A DNA stretch of 64,000 bases from Phaeodactylum tricornutum CCAP 1055/1 (Eukaryota; Bacillariophyta; Bacillariophyceae; Surirellales; Neidiaceae): positions 558,001 through 622,000 of the forward strand of contig NC_011684.1 of NCBI RefSeq assembly GCF_000150955.2, written 5' to 3'. Position 1 is the first letter of the stretch. Each line of letters begins with the position of its first letter. Under the pieces are notes generated by a model that was given only the letters and a program-made list of their open reading frames with translations, was not told the origin of the DNA and searched no databases. Below, in pieces: positions 49,153 to 59,711 of the stretch. The position numbers and the translations under genes were made by a program.

Positions 49153-50121
49153 ATGAGCAACACTAAGCCGTCGAATTGCTGTGAACTTTCGGTCTGGTCA
49201 AGTATGATAGCCGCAAAACGCAGCGACGAGACCGAAAGCGAACGGCTCGCAAAAGAATACCGACAGATTGCATGCCTCCTTGCTGCGAGCGCAACTCAAC
49301 GAGAACGAATCGACTCTATCCATCCTGTCAAGGATACGGGTGTCGCGTCTTTGCCTATCCTGTCCCAAGTGGTAGCACAGCATTTATTGCGAAATGACCA
49401 CCCAGGATTTGTGCCGCTGCTTATGTTGCAGCAAGATGGACTGCAGGGTAACGATGATTCTCACACGAGTCCAGACGGACAAAATGAAATGAATCCGGCC
49501 GAGCATCAGGATACGTCACGACATCTCGTCGCCGACCGCAGTAGTCATCTTTCAACAGACGTATACCTTCCTTGCTGTCACAATTGCGGCGGAGCTTTGC
49601 AGCCCGGGCTTTTACGGACAACAGTGCGGTTAGTAACGCACAAAACTTTAACCCGAGCTCAGCGTCGGAGATTGAAGCGTGCGCAAGCTCTCGCCAAACA
49701 GGCACCTACCCGACAACATCAGTATCATACGAACACCAGGCCCAGTGTATTGGCTGACTTTATTCAACGAGATTCATCACAAGTACCTTGGGACGTTCGC
49801 AACTACTTAAGCATTAAATGTGGAGGATGTCATTCCCTTTCATATGCTGTTGGAGTCCCCCGGAGAAGGAAGCGAGCCGCGCCGAAAGACACACCCAAGC
49901 GTGCTTTCTTGGTATCAGCAAACTACGACAAGAAATCGGCACCGAAGAAACGGCAAGAAACCGGGGACGATTTTATTGCCCTGGGCAGTCCAAGCTTGAC
50001 AAGCAACCCAATCGGTGATCCACGGATGGGAGGGAATCGACAAAGGTTGGACCGAGCTGGAGGAAAAAAGAAAAAGCCGACTAGGCTTATGAATTTTCTA
50101 TCTTCCCTTAACGACCATTGA
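49153..50121 (+). CDS. Rpr2/Rpp21/SNM1-like zinc protein
   Basis: 322 residues. The middle has a CHNCGGALQPGLLRTTVRL stretch and, about 75 residues on, IKCGGCHSLSYAVG. Two CxxC pairs flank a basic helix (RAQRRRLKRAQALAK). This spacing is like the Rpr2/Rpp21/SNM1 zinc ribbon of the RNase P and RNase MRP protein subunits, where the first pair is followed by PG and a run of Arg. The N-terminal helical part (RLAKEYRQIACLLAAS...HLLRND) fits the same family, whose members start with helices. The C-tail is basic (KKKKPTRLMNFL). An RNA-binding nuclear subunit is the best inference; the length is greater than in yeast or human proteins. Confidence 0.5.
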   Translation: MSNTKPSNCCELSVWSSMIAAKRSDETESERLAKEYRQIACLLAASATQRERIDSIHPVKDTGVASLPILSQVVAQHLLRNDHPGFVPLLMLQQDGLQGNDDSHTSPDGQNEMNPAEHQDTSRHLVADRSSHLSTDVYLPCCHNCGGALQPGLLRTTVRLVTHKTLTRAQRRRLKRAQALAKQAPTRQHQYHTNTRPSVLADFIQRDSSQVPWDVRNYLSIKCGGCHSLSYAVGVPRRRKRAAPKDTPKRAFLVSANYDKKSAPKKRQETGDDFIALGSPSLTSNPIGDPRMGGNRQRLDRAGGKKKKPTRLMNFLSSLNDH

Positions 50122-50977
50122 AGCCAGGCGTAGATGTCTGTGAACGAGAGCTTGCAATTCCTTGGCACGATCACGTTTCCTCACCTCGTAACGAAAAAGA
50201 AGTTTATTTCTGGTGTTGAATATAAATACTGGTACCACCGTTACTAACTAACTGTAAACGAGTCAAACTTGGTGTTATAACTGGACTTGAAAGCAGTGCA
50301 TTTGACAAGCGCTTCTTTTGATATGCTCTCAACCGTGACCTGCAAAAAAGTCGACGTCATCGATGTATGCTTGCCTCCTCTACAAAACGCAGCGTATCGT
50401 CGTGCAATCATGTACTACTGATGAGAACTGACACATAGCTGACGCTTGTCTACAAGTTTTAAACTTGTTGGAAATTAGAATGGGGTGCCTTTAATGTGTG
50501 CTCTATCGGAAAATGCGGTCTTCTCGGACGAATTTGGCATGCAACCGTAGACTAACTCACAGTCAGCCCAAAGTCACCTATTCGTCAGCTTTCTAGTAAA
50601 AATCAGTGCTATAGGAATTATTGTTTTTCTTCACAGTCCGCTGATAAGTCTGGTAACGAACGCAAGATATCTGGAATCACCTCGCGCGCAAAGCAATGTG
50701 ACGAAAATTGAAATTGTTTTGTTGATGACTTTTTGAATGATCTATTCATATATATATACTTTTCAATATCTAATCTGTTCGATCAAAATTTTTACTTAGA
50801 GATTCTTGTCGCACATCAATTGCGACCGTTCACCGCCGCTCACGATGCTCCAACCCACCTCCATTTCTAACTTTCTTCTATTGTGGGCGACTTTCTCTCT
50901 GTGATAGCTACAAATCTCCGGTGAAATCGAGACACGAGAAGCCCCTTGGCCTTGTTTGAAGATTGTTATCCTATTAG
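50122..50977. other. Intergenic region upstream of the kinesin gene
   Basis: Motif copies TAACTGTAAAC (50249-50259) and CTCACAGTCAG (50556-50566). An (AT)n tract ATATATATA lies at about 50748-50757. The ORFs here are unsupported. Confidence 0.45.
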
Positions 50978-53900
50978 ATGCCTTTGGCGAGTAGTCGTCA
51001 CGCCTCGCAGAAGCGAGCCGAAGCAGTCGCGGCCGAGAAGAAGGAACGTGAGCGTCGTCAACGCCTTTCGCTGCCGGCATCGATCAAAAGCACTACTCAC
51101 GTGAACGAAGCCAAAGCCAAACGCCGGCTGTCTCGTCGTTTGTCGGCACACTTAACTATTTCCTCCAAAGAAAATGGCGCGCCCAACAAAAAAAGTAACG
51201 CTGCTTCGCCGGAATCACCGCGCTTGGGGCCGACGCCATACTACAAAATCGTGGAAGAGCGTGGGGGTCAAAAGTCCCCTCCGTTGACGCGCTCTCACAA
51301 GAAAGAGTCACGAAAAGATCCGACGGAATTTCGTGGAGGCGGTATGGTTCTCAACTTCTCACCTCCAAATCAAGAGGAGAATGCTCGCCGCGAACTGGCG
51401 CGTATGGATGCTTCTGAACGGGAAAGGTATGTGTGCTTTCGTCGTCACCACTTTCTCTTGCTCCACGACTATGTTCTAACCGCAATACTGTCGCTACATT
51501 AGAGCTCGCCGTATACGTCAAGCTCGCAAAAACGGACAGCTTTTGGTCTTTTCACCAAGCAACCGACCAATTGACCTAGAGGATGACCGAACGACGTCAA
51601 AGTCATCCCTGGATCCGTCCCCTTCTGGCCAGGAACTCAACATGGATGACAATAATTCCACAGCTGCTTCAGCTATGACTGAATCACATAATATGGCATC
51701 AATCATCAACGAGCAAATGATGAATGAAATGAAAGGACTGAAGCAGGATATGCAGGTATTGCTCCAGTCCAAAAATTCTCAGTCAGAAGAACATTTGAAT
51801 AAGACCGCTCTCCAAAAAGAACAGCTTCGCACCGAAATGATGGCAGAAGCTAACAGAAAACTTGAGAAAGCTAACGAAAGTATCCAGCTTGAGGTCAAAG
51901 ATCTGACTATGCGATTGGAAACCGAGAAAAGTACATATTTGGTCGACACGACTCGGCTACAGTCTCAGTTGGACGCAGCATATTCCGACTCCACTAAAAG
52001 AGTAAAGTCGCTTGAGACCGAGAGAGATAAATTGGAAGCCATGCTTTTGACGCTTCAATCGGAGAAGCTTGAGCTGGTCAAATGTACCACAAAGCTCGAG
52101 AACGAAGCTGCGGCTTCGGTTAGCAAGCTCCATGAAGCCAAGGATATGCTGGATGCTTTGCGTCAACAAAATGCGTCGGAGAAAGAGTCACTCTTGGAAG
52201 ACACTAGACGTTTGGAGCAAGTCAATGCATGTTTGTCGCGTGAAATGGATTCAGTCAAAAAGGGCCGTGATAGGCTAGAGCACACAATTGCTGCCTACGA
52301 AAAAAAGATTTATGACCTAGAACACTGTCTTCTGCCCGAATCCGAGTCTCGACGAGAAGATGCGTTGCACCAACTCGCTGAACGCGAAGAGCAGATCCTG
52401 GCGTTGCAATTGGAATTGCAAAAATTTGAAGTTGAGGTTGCGAAACTCAAGAGTGACATTGGAAAGCTGCGTCTGGACAATGAGAAAGAGCGGAATAGCT
52501 TCCAGCTTCTAAATGAAGACAGCTGCAAGGCTTATGAGCGCATGCGCGAAGAAATAGGTCAAAAGGATAGTAAAATCGGGGAGCTATTTAAGCAGCTCGG
52601 AGACATGCAGCAACAGCTGGATAGAGAAATATGCAAGTCTGACGAACTGTCCGATGACCTTCAAAAGGCGAAAGAAACCATGGAAAAGAGCTCACACGAA
52701 CTCAACAGCGCATTAAAAGAAACCGTTAATCGACTAGAGGAATCGGAGCAAGAAAAAGTGTCGCTACGTATCAAACTGACTGATGCATTGGAGCATATTG
52801 AGTCTGCTGGGGCCGCCAAAATTGAGGCTGAGTCAAAAACATCCGAAACAGCAAGTGCGCTAGCCGAACTGGAGGAAGCTTTGAAGGAGGAACGAGAAAG
52901 TGCTATGCTTGCGCGGACGCGAGCGGAAGAAGCCACATCCCGTGCTGAGCAGATGGAGAAAGAGACTCGCGAGCGCCTATTGCATGTGCAGGAGCTGGAA
53001 AAAGAACTCAAGGTTACTGTCGAGGAACGTGATGACGCACGGTGCAATATGCTGGGATTTAGCGAACGTGAAAACGAGTTATACCACAAACTTCGAGAAA
53101 GCGATCGTATCCGTCGCGATTTGCATGGGCGAGTGATGCAGCTTATGGGCAATATTCGGGTCTTTGTACGAGTTCGACCCCCTTTACCCGAAGAGGTGGA
53201 AAACGAGGTGCGTCTGGTCGAAGAATCTGTTTCTAGCGCTAGTCTAACAGATAGGAAGAAAAGAAAGCGGGAAACGCTAAAATCTGAGGGAAGCTTGTTT
53301 CGCTTTCCTGGAATATATGAGCGTGAGGAAAAGAAAGTTTTGGCCACTAGCGCCAGTGATGATGTGACAAAGAATATTATCGAGGTCACGGAGCCTTTCA
53401 AAGAGCGCGGCGGTTTAAGTGACCGCCGCAAGAAATGGCGCTTTGCCTTTGATAGCGTTTTCTCGCCAAAACATGGTCAGGATGATGTTTGGGAGGCGAC
53501 CGAGCCACTTATTCAGAGTGCGGTGGATGGATACAACGTCACTATCTTCGCTTACGGTCAGACAGGATCTGGGAAAACTTATACTATGCTTGGTCATCCT
53601 GGTAGTGAAGGTATAATCAGCCGATCGGTGCGAAAGCTTTTTGATACAAAACGGGAAATGGAATCCTTATCTAGAAGCGCGACGACGGTGGAAATGTCAG
53701 TTGAGCTTCTTGAGGTTTACAATGAACAGGTTCGTGATCTACTTGCGCCGAACGCCGGTCTCAATGGTCGCGAGATTTCCTTGAAGGTAACGTCGCAGGA
53801 AGTGGTCGGCAACCTTTGTGTGTCAGCATCTACTGAAGACGAAGTAATGAAAGTCCTTGCATTAGCGCAAAGCCGTCGATGTGTCAAAGCTACCTCCTCC

Positions 53901-54326
53901 AATTCACAGAGTTCTCGAAGCCACATGCTATTTACAATTCATTTTGCTGTAACCACGAAGAATGGCATCCAACGGAAGGGTAAGCTCAACGTTTGCGACT
54001 TGGCAGGGAGTGAAAGGCTAGACAAGAGTGGTGCAAACACGGTTGGCGGGGCCTTGCTTCTTGAAACACAGAACATCAACAAATCTTTGAGTACACTGTC
54101 AAATGTCATTGAGCGCCTTCAATCTGGTAGCGGAAATGTCCCTTTTCGCGAATCAAAACTTACCTTTTTGCTTCAGAATAGTCTCGGGGGAAACTCGAAG
54201 ACATTGGCAATTGTTTGCTGCAATCCTTTGCCGTCTCATTTCCACGAAAGCGTATGCAGTTTGCGCTTTGCGGAAAAGGTCAACAAAGTTGATCTCAAAA
54301 AGGCAGTAGCGAACTTTAGTTGTTAG
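50978..54326 (+). CDS. Kinesin-14, C-terminal motor (KIFC1/HSET-like)
   Basis: Exons are 50978-51426 and 51503-54326, with a 76-nt intron joining ...SERER to ARRIRQARKNG; the product is about 1090 residues. A basic N-terminal part (SSRHASQKRAEAVAAEKKER, KAKRRLSRRLSAHL) could bind microtubules or act as a nuclear signal. A long coiled coil (about 210-690) follows. The motor is C-terminal and is preceded by the kinesin-14 neck RVMQLMGNIRVFVRVRP. Walker A is GQTGSGKT (about 834), with NSQSSRSHMLF (switch I) and DLAGSERLDKSGA (switch II) behind. An insertion with a KKRKRE stretch sits between the first strand and WRFAFDSVF, as in KIFC1-type motors. Family role: minus-end-directed motor crosslinking spindle microtubules. 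Confidence 0.95.
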
Positions 54327-54869
54327 ACGACGTGTGGTGGTAACAAAACATTACCCAATCTTGACGCAAATTTAAAACTTAAGACAGTTTCCAATAGGAT
54401 AATGAAAAAATTATTGCAGCGTCTAATGACGTGCGAGATGCAGGAACCTGCTCTCCTAGCGTAGATAGTCTGGCTATGTCTTGTTAGCGGTGGACCTTGC
54501 AACACCAAATGTCTGGGAAGAAAAATCAAAACTGAACGCTTGCAGTTAATGTGTTGTGTACCCTCTTGACTCAAGCTAGAACTACTTTATTGTAAACCTA
54601 GATAGTGTTCACTGCCAATAGTAGCATCCCACTAACTGTAAATGCAACTTTTTTTCATTCACAGTCAGGTTGTTTGATCGTTTGCATATTTAATGTAAAA
54701 TGTGACATTTGTCAAACTGTAAATTGTGAATCCATTTCAGTGTCACAGTCAGTGATCGTAGAAGTAGAAGCATATAAGTTTCGCCCCCTCACATGGATGG
54801 TCAACTTTGTCTCACAGTCAAGTGTACAGCGTATCAATCCTATCTGATAATGAAACCCTCGTGCATCCC
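54327..54869. other. Upstream region with a cluster of the recurring motif
   Basis: No gene is seen between the kinesin stop and the methyltransferase ATG. The last 240 bp hold five copies of the motif, described separately. Confidence 0.55.
54633..54822. promoter_or_regulatory. Cluster of five T(A/G)ACTGT(A/G)A motif copies
   Basis: Copies are TAACTGTAAAT at 54633, TTCACAGTCAG at 54658 (reverse orientation), AAACTGTAAAT at 54714, GTCACAGTCAG at 54742 (reverse) and CTCACAGTCAAG at 54811 (reverse). The last is 48 bp before the ATG at 54870. The density is well above chance for a 9-mer, but function is unknown. Confidence 0.45.
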
Positions 54870-55799
54870 ATGGCAGAAAGAAGCCTCACTACCAATCTGG
54901 AATTGGCCACTGCTCCAACTGACGATGTGAGCGTGGAAGACGATTGGGGACTTCCGTTGGATTTGAATCTCTTTGCTCACCAGGAACGCCACAGGATAGT
55001 GATCCACGAAGCGCAGGCTTCTCCGGTGTCGATTTTCATTGAATGTGTAGAAGCGCTCACGCCAGTCGACATGATGAGCTTGTCGTCCGGGACCAACGAC
55101 GCCACCGGCTTTCGCGTCTGGACGGGTGCCGTTTTGCTCATCGCCAGTTTAGACACGCTCGTTGAAGACTTCAAAGGAAAGCGGGTACTTGAATTGGGTT
55201 GTGGGACGGGAATCGGAGGGATTGCCTTGATGCTCTCTCAGCACGCCACGCCAGCCTTTCTTTGTTTCTCGGACGCTGATCAAAATGCACTTAAGCTTTG
55301 CCGTCGCAATTGTGAGCTGAATGGGCTAGAAGAAGTGGACGAAAGATTGCTCCAGAACCTTTGTTCATTCACGAAGAAGTCATTCTCAATTATGCAATTG
55401 ACTTGGGGAACGACCATACCAAGTACAATCCCCGCTCGCTCTATGGATACAGTTGTGGCCACAGACATTTTGTATGATATTGAAATGCTGTCGAGCATTC
55501 TACAAACCACAATGGCTTGTCTCAAGCCAGGCGGTTCTTTTGTTCTCTCGCATATTCCTCGTGCATCTTGCCCTGAGCATCATCAACCTGACGAAAACTT
55601 GGAAAGTTTCATTGTTCAGCAGGCGGAGCTTCATGGACTTGTCTTGCGACGCCATATCCGACCGAGAGATGTTAGCAGCTTTGAGGATAGCCAGGTCTTT
55701 TCGGACACCCTCGATACCACGTCGTTAAGAGACATGGAAGCCATTGGGGCTGCCATCTTGGTTTTTCATTTGGTCGTAGTCCAAAAAAACCATGTTTAG
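54870..55799 (+). CDS. Family-16 (METTL21/22-like) protein methyltransferase
   Basis: 309 residues from the ATG at 54870 (MAERSLTTNLEL). The Rossmann S-adenosylmethionine motif is VLELGCGTGIGGIAL (about 106-120). It is preceded by GFRVWTGAVLLIASLD, the W-x-(S/G)-(A/G) stretch typical of Methyltransf_16 lysine methyltransferases. Later come FSDADQNALKLCRRNCELNG (acidic loop binding ribose) and ATDILYD, corresponding to the (D/E)xxY catalytic motif. KPGGSFVLSH and the C-terminal strand FHLVVV complete the fold. Family knowledge: members methylate lysines of translation factors and chaperones; the substrate here is unknown. The open frame begins 21 codons earlier without an ATG. Confidence 0.85.
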   Translation: MAERSLTTNLELATAPTDDVSVEDDWGLPLDLNLFAHQERHRIVIHEAQASPVSIFIECVEALTPVDMMSLSSGTNDATGFRVWTGAVLLIASLDTLVEDFKGKRVLELGCGTGIGGIALMLSQHATPAFLCFSDADQNALKLCRRNCELNGLEEVDERLLQNLCSFTKKSFSIMQLTWGTTIPSTIPARSMDTVVATDILYDIEMLSSILQTTMACLKPGGSFVLSHIPRASCPEHHQPDENLESFIVQQAELHGLVLRRHIRPRDVSSFEDSQVFSDTLDTTSLRDMEAIGAAILVFHLVVVQKNHV

Positions 55800-56220
55800 G
55801 TGGATTGTGTTAGCACGGTTTCGATAGTAGAGCTAGGACTTTCTAATCTGATAAGTAACTCCAGATGATTGTTTCGGGCGCTGGAGGCTGACACCAGCAT
55901 CTGTAAGTGGCCAATTTTCTCGCTCCACCTCGGCGTGATTTCCACATTCTCTGGATTGTGCTGATGCGAGAACACTTTGGGGAATAGGATATCTCATGCT
56001 TGACAAATTGAGATCCGATGAATGCGTGATTGACCATGATGTCGAAACGGTACGCCAAAATCACAACAAGAAGCGTTGTTCTGCTTTTTCAAGCCTAACG
56101 ATGACGAAAACCTGAACTGGAATGAACGACGATCAAAGGAGTTTCGCCTCGCGTGGCATTCAAAGCTTGACGGTTGCACGGTGTAGTTCGCAACGAAAGA
56201 ACACAAGGAAGAAACTATTT
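55800..56220. other. Convergent 3' intergenic region
   Basis: Between the methyltransferase stop and the dsRBD-gene stop. Small featureless ORFs only. Confidence 0.4.
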
Positions 56221-59200
56221 TTAGTTTACTCTTGACTTCTTGTTCGGTTTTCTCATGCGCTTCGCCGCCCGTGTCTCTATTTTTACAGTGGATGATTCAG
56301 ATAGCTCACTTTCCTCAGCAACTGACTGAAGGTGCGACGATAGCTGCTGCAATGAGCTCGGGGGTCTACCTCTGTTGTCATCATCTTCGTGTTCGTCCCG
56401 TGAAGAGCCAAAATGAGAAGCCAACGAATGCAAAGCAGAAGCTTGAGTCGTGCTTTTTGATTTCAATGCATCTGTTTGAGATTTACAAAGAAACGGTTCA
56501 AGTACACAGTCCATATGTTTGGCAAAGGTTTCGATGCATTCAATAAAACGCTCTGGGGGCACATGAGGTTCGTTGGCGATCGCTGTCACTCTCCAATTGC
56601 AGCCTTCTTGCGTTGAAAACCCCCTTGTAAGAATGGCGCAACCCAAAGGTGGGTCGTTGAATGGCGTTATTGCCCTGCAAAGCAGCAGAACAATTGATGT
56701 TGTCGATTTTAGCGGAGCGGCAAGTGGATCATGGCTAGCGAGCTTTTCGCACGCAACTGGTTCGTCGGGAGCTGACGCTGTCTCCGAATTGTGCACCTGT
56801 TGGATATTTCCGAACGCCTCAGCATTCAATTCGAATAGTCTTACAATATTAGGCAGGTCCACGTCTGTCGCTTTACGAAGTATAGTCCTTCCAACATCGT
56901 CTGCTGTCAGTTCGTCGGGAAGGCACCGCCCTTCCTCGTCGTGGTCGTTGTAGTTCTGGAGAGCGATTTCTACCAATCGATCGACATGGTCTCGACAATA
57001 TGCAAGTTCATCAGGATTACGTAGATTCACATGCTCGCAATCATCGTCTTCTGCTGCCACTTTCACCTTCCTATCCAAGAGCCTAGAGTCAAATCGGTCA
57101 GCAGCGCCGATGAGAAGGAGCTCAAGGTTTGCACGAAGTTGTTCTGGCAAAGGAGGATTGCCTGCTATTTTTACCATGCATCGATGCACAGATTTAACTT
57201 CTTCGTCCTTCACAATTGGCCGTGGGTGAGCTTTGCTTCCTTTGGATGCGACGTGGGCATCTCGTATTGCTTCCGCCGCGGCTTTCACCTCCACCATAGA
57301 TTCACATTCCGGAAACAATAGCGCCAGTAATTTCGAAGAAGCTATATGTCTAGCTTCTCTTTTTGTTCCACCAATACCAGACGCCTCCAGATGCTCCTCA
57401 AGAGGCAGCGTGTCCGATGACGTCTCACGATCTTTCACATGTGTCAAAAATGCCTTTTCATCCTCCTCGCTGTCATAGGGGGTATTGGTGCCCGTCTCTG
57501 GTATAATGCGACTTAACGCCGCCGTACACTTATACGATGGACGGTGAACGCGGAAACCATTCTTCCGCCCCTTCAAGGAGGCCACTAACGTAGGCAATAT
57601 ACTTTCCTCCTGGCCATAAGTAAATGATGGCGGTTCTGGCAAACATGGGTCAATTTGAACAAGTGCATGCAACAGAGCGGAGCAAACACTTGCACCACGC
57701 GAGGTATAGTATTCGTTCTCGTCTTCGTCTTCTGAAGCTGTCGAAGTCCCAGGGTAAATATCAAGGGTACGCTTTGCCTGTTTCGCAGGCTTGGACAATT
57801 TTGATCTATCCCCGTCAAAAGACTCCGTATCGCAGTCCTCGTCATTGTGACCAATTGCCAATCGCTTAGCCAAGTTTGGTGCTAGATCGTCCGCTTCCAA
57901 TGAAGCGCTGTCCTTGCGCTTCGGCGTACAGCGTAAACCCACCACCACTCCTGTGGATTCGTCGAACACAACTCCCGGGACCAATGCTTGCAAAGATCGT
58001 TTGGCTGCCAGTTGCTTGGCAGCGATCTTGGTGCATCCATCACCCACCCCATATTCTTCGCCGTCCTCCAAAACTACCTTAAAAGCAAAGTTTCCAGAAT
58101 ATCCTGCTTTTTGAAGAAGAAAAGAAGGCGTGCGCTGTCGCTTGCTGCACCATTCATACAAGGCGGAAATGGCGGTCTTGCCCAAAAGCGATTCATCCGA
58201 GCGAGCCTTCTTTTTGTTGTGCGTGCGTGGTTGTGGGAAAACGTTGCTCCCACTGCTACTACTATCCCCATCGGATCGTAGTAGACGGCGGCGGACTTTA
58301 CCACGACCAGTATATCGGCAACGCCCCCGACTGCTGCTCTGGTTATTGTTTGCGCTGGAAGGTTCGTATCCTTCACCGACGGTGCCTTGAGACGCGGTTG
58401 ACTGACGGGACGAAATCACTTTTGGAATCGATGTTTCCTCAAGAGGAAGTCTTTGTTGTCGTTTTCTGCGCTGGTGATGCTGTTTCGGACAATCCAGATG
58501 GTCGATTGACTCCTTGGTCTTACCATCGTCCACTTGACCCGGACCATTCCGATCTTGCTTTTGTGTACCACCGTAATTCTGTCTTTCATTCGACACCGGA
58601 GGCTGGTAGTATTGGTGCGTGAGCTGCTCCGGAAAATAATACGAGTTTGCATACATGGCGAAATGAGGATGCATTGGAGACGATGGAGTGCCGAAGGAAG
58701 GTAGGAATTGATTGGCGTTAGAATAGGCGTAGGTGGAGTTGTTCCATGTCGGTAGACCTCCAAAAGTTGGCAGAGGCGGGCCGGTCCCGACGGCATAGTC
58801 AGCGGCTGCCTGAGCTACTTGGGCAGCAGCCCATGCCGCACCAGCTGCTGCCGATGCGTAGGCAACGGCGTGATCCCGCATGCGGGCTTCGTAGAACTGC
58901 ATCGCCAGTGCCGGGTGCGGATTCAGCACACCAGAAGCGTGTACCTGTTCGTAGGGATTGCAGGCGTACGGTGTTGCGTTTTCGAGAGGCGGAGGAACGT
59001 CGTTAGAATCTCCATCGGGGCTTCTGTCTGTACTGGGGCCCTTTTGTTCCAACAGAGGATCATTGGAAGAGCCACTGTCGATGTCGTGGCGAGGAGTGTT
59101 CTCGCGAGTCGCTGGCTCGACGCTTGCTGTTGGTTTCAATGTTTCCTCGTTTTCGGTAGCAACTGTGGAGTCTGCATCCGTTACAACGCCTTGTTCTTCA

Positions 59201-59241
59201 CTCGGTGGGTTGAGCAAGGGATTCTCAGGGGGTTCGTTCAT
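56221..59241 (-). CDS. Double-stranded RNA-binding protein with GNAT-like C-terminal part
   Basis: About 1006 residues from the ATG at 59241 (MNEPPENPLLNPPSEE). The N-terminal 370 residues are disordered, with an Ala-rich helix (VAYASAAAGAAWAAAQVAQAAA) and basic patches (HHQRRKRQQR). A dsRBD follows: TAISALYEWCSKRQRTPSF, YSGNFAFKVVLEDGEEYGVGDG, TKIAAKQLAAKRSLQAL. A second, degenerate dsRBD is seen as ICSALLHAL-like VCSALLHALVQIDP ... GIGGTKREARHIASSKLLALLFPE. The C-terminal part, TILRKATDVDLPNIVRLF followed by GCAILTRGF and WRVTAIANEPHVPPERFIECIETFAKHM, looks like a GNAT acetyltransferase fold. A basic tail (RAAKRMRKPNKKSRVN) ends it. RNA binding is well supported; acetyltransferase activity is inference. 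Upstream codons to 59328 are open but lack an ATG. Confidence 0.7.
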   Translation of the reverse strand: MNEPPENPLLNPPSEEQGVVTDADSTVATENEETLKPTASVEPATRENTPRHDIDSGSSNDPLLEQKGPSTDRSPDGDSNDVPPPLENATPYACNPYEQVHASGVLNPHPALAMQFYEARMRDHAVAYASAAAGAAWAAAQVAQAAADYAVGTGPPLPTFGGLPTWNNSTYAYSNANQFLPSFGTPSSPMHPHFAMYANSYYFPEQLTHQYYQPPVSNERQNYGGTQKQDRNGPGQVDDGKTKESIDHLDCPKQHHQRRKRQQRLPLEETSIPKVISSRQSTASQGTVGEGYEPSSANNNQSSSRGRCRYTGRGKVRRRLLRSDGDSSSSGSNVFPQPRTHNKKKARSDESLLGKTAISALYEWCSKRQRTPSFLLQKAGYSGNFAFKVVLEDGEEYGVGDGCTKIAAKQLAAKRSLQALVPGVVFDESTGVVVGLRCTPKRKDSASLEADDLAPNLAKRLAIGHNDEDCDTESFDGDRSKLSKPAKQAKRTLDIYPGTSTASEDEDENEYYTSRGASVCSALLHALVQIDPCLPEPPSFTYGQEESILPTLVASLKGRKNGFRVHRPSYKCTAALSRIIPETGTNTPYDSEEDEKAFLTHVKDRETSSDTLPLEEHLEASGIGGTKREARHIASSKLLALLFPECESMVEVKAAAEAIRDAHVASKGSKAHPRPIVKDEEVKSVHRCMVKIAGNPPLPEQLRANLELLLIGAADRFDSRLLDRKVKVAAEDDDCEHVNLRNPDELAYCRDHVDRLVEIALQNYNDHDEEGRCLPDELTADDVGRTILRKATDVDLPNIVRLFELNAEAFGNIQQVHNSETASAPDEPVACEKLASHDPLAAPLKSTTSIVLLLCRAITPFNDPPLGCAILTRGFSTQEGCNWRVTAIANEPHVPPERFIECIETFAKHMDCVLEPFLCKSQTDALKSKSTTQASALHSLASHFGSSRDEHEDDDNRGRPPSSLQQLSSHLQSVAEESELSESSTVKIETRAAKRMRKPNKKSRVN

Positions 59242-59711
59242 TTGCTTGATTGTCTTCGGGTCCGTCTGTGCTCGAGAAAGAGTACAACATAGAAAGTGGG
59301 TAAATTCCCACTGTCGCCATTGTCGCAAGCAAGCATGCTAGGCTGACTGTGAATGTACCAAACCTGTGTCACGCTTTGAAAGTGAACGCTAGTAATGTAA
59401 CGTAACGTAGGGCTCTACTACTTACTGCGGGCAGGGTTAGGGTCATCTGCAAGACCTACAGAATTTAACAGTAAATGTATACAGCACACGCGGTTTACCC
59501 CTACCTGTACAGCTTGTCTTTGATATTTGAATTAGAGTGTTTGAATAAGAGCAAAAGGTGTAGGTACTGTCGACCAGTTTTTGAAATATTGCTAACTGTA
59601 ACCTTCGAACCAGAAGTAGCAGTAAATTGCCCTGTCCCACCATCAAACCCTCGACCTTTTTCACAATCCGAGACTCCTTGGCACTGTCTCAAGGCATGCA
59701 AACCTTGACGC
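59242..59711. other. Divergent promoter region
   Basis: Upstream of the dsRBD gene (minus) and the TrmH gene (plus). Motif copies are TGACTGTGAAT (59344-59354), TTTAACAGTAAAT near 59464-59476 and TAACTGTAACC (59593-59603, 109 bp before the TrmH ATG). Confidence 0.5.

Noticed and set aside
52661-53431. 256-codon antisense ORF within the kinesin gene
   Set aside because: Serine-rich shadow of the Glu/Arg-rich coiled coil; no independent feature.
55407-55421. 15-nt match to the 5' end of the 5S rRNA (GGAACGACCATACCA)
   Set aside because: It lies in the methyltransferase coding region and the similarity stops there, so I take it as chance.
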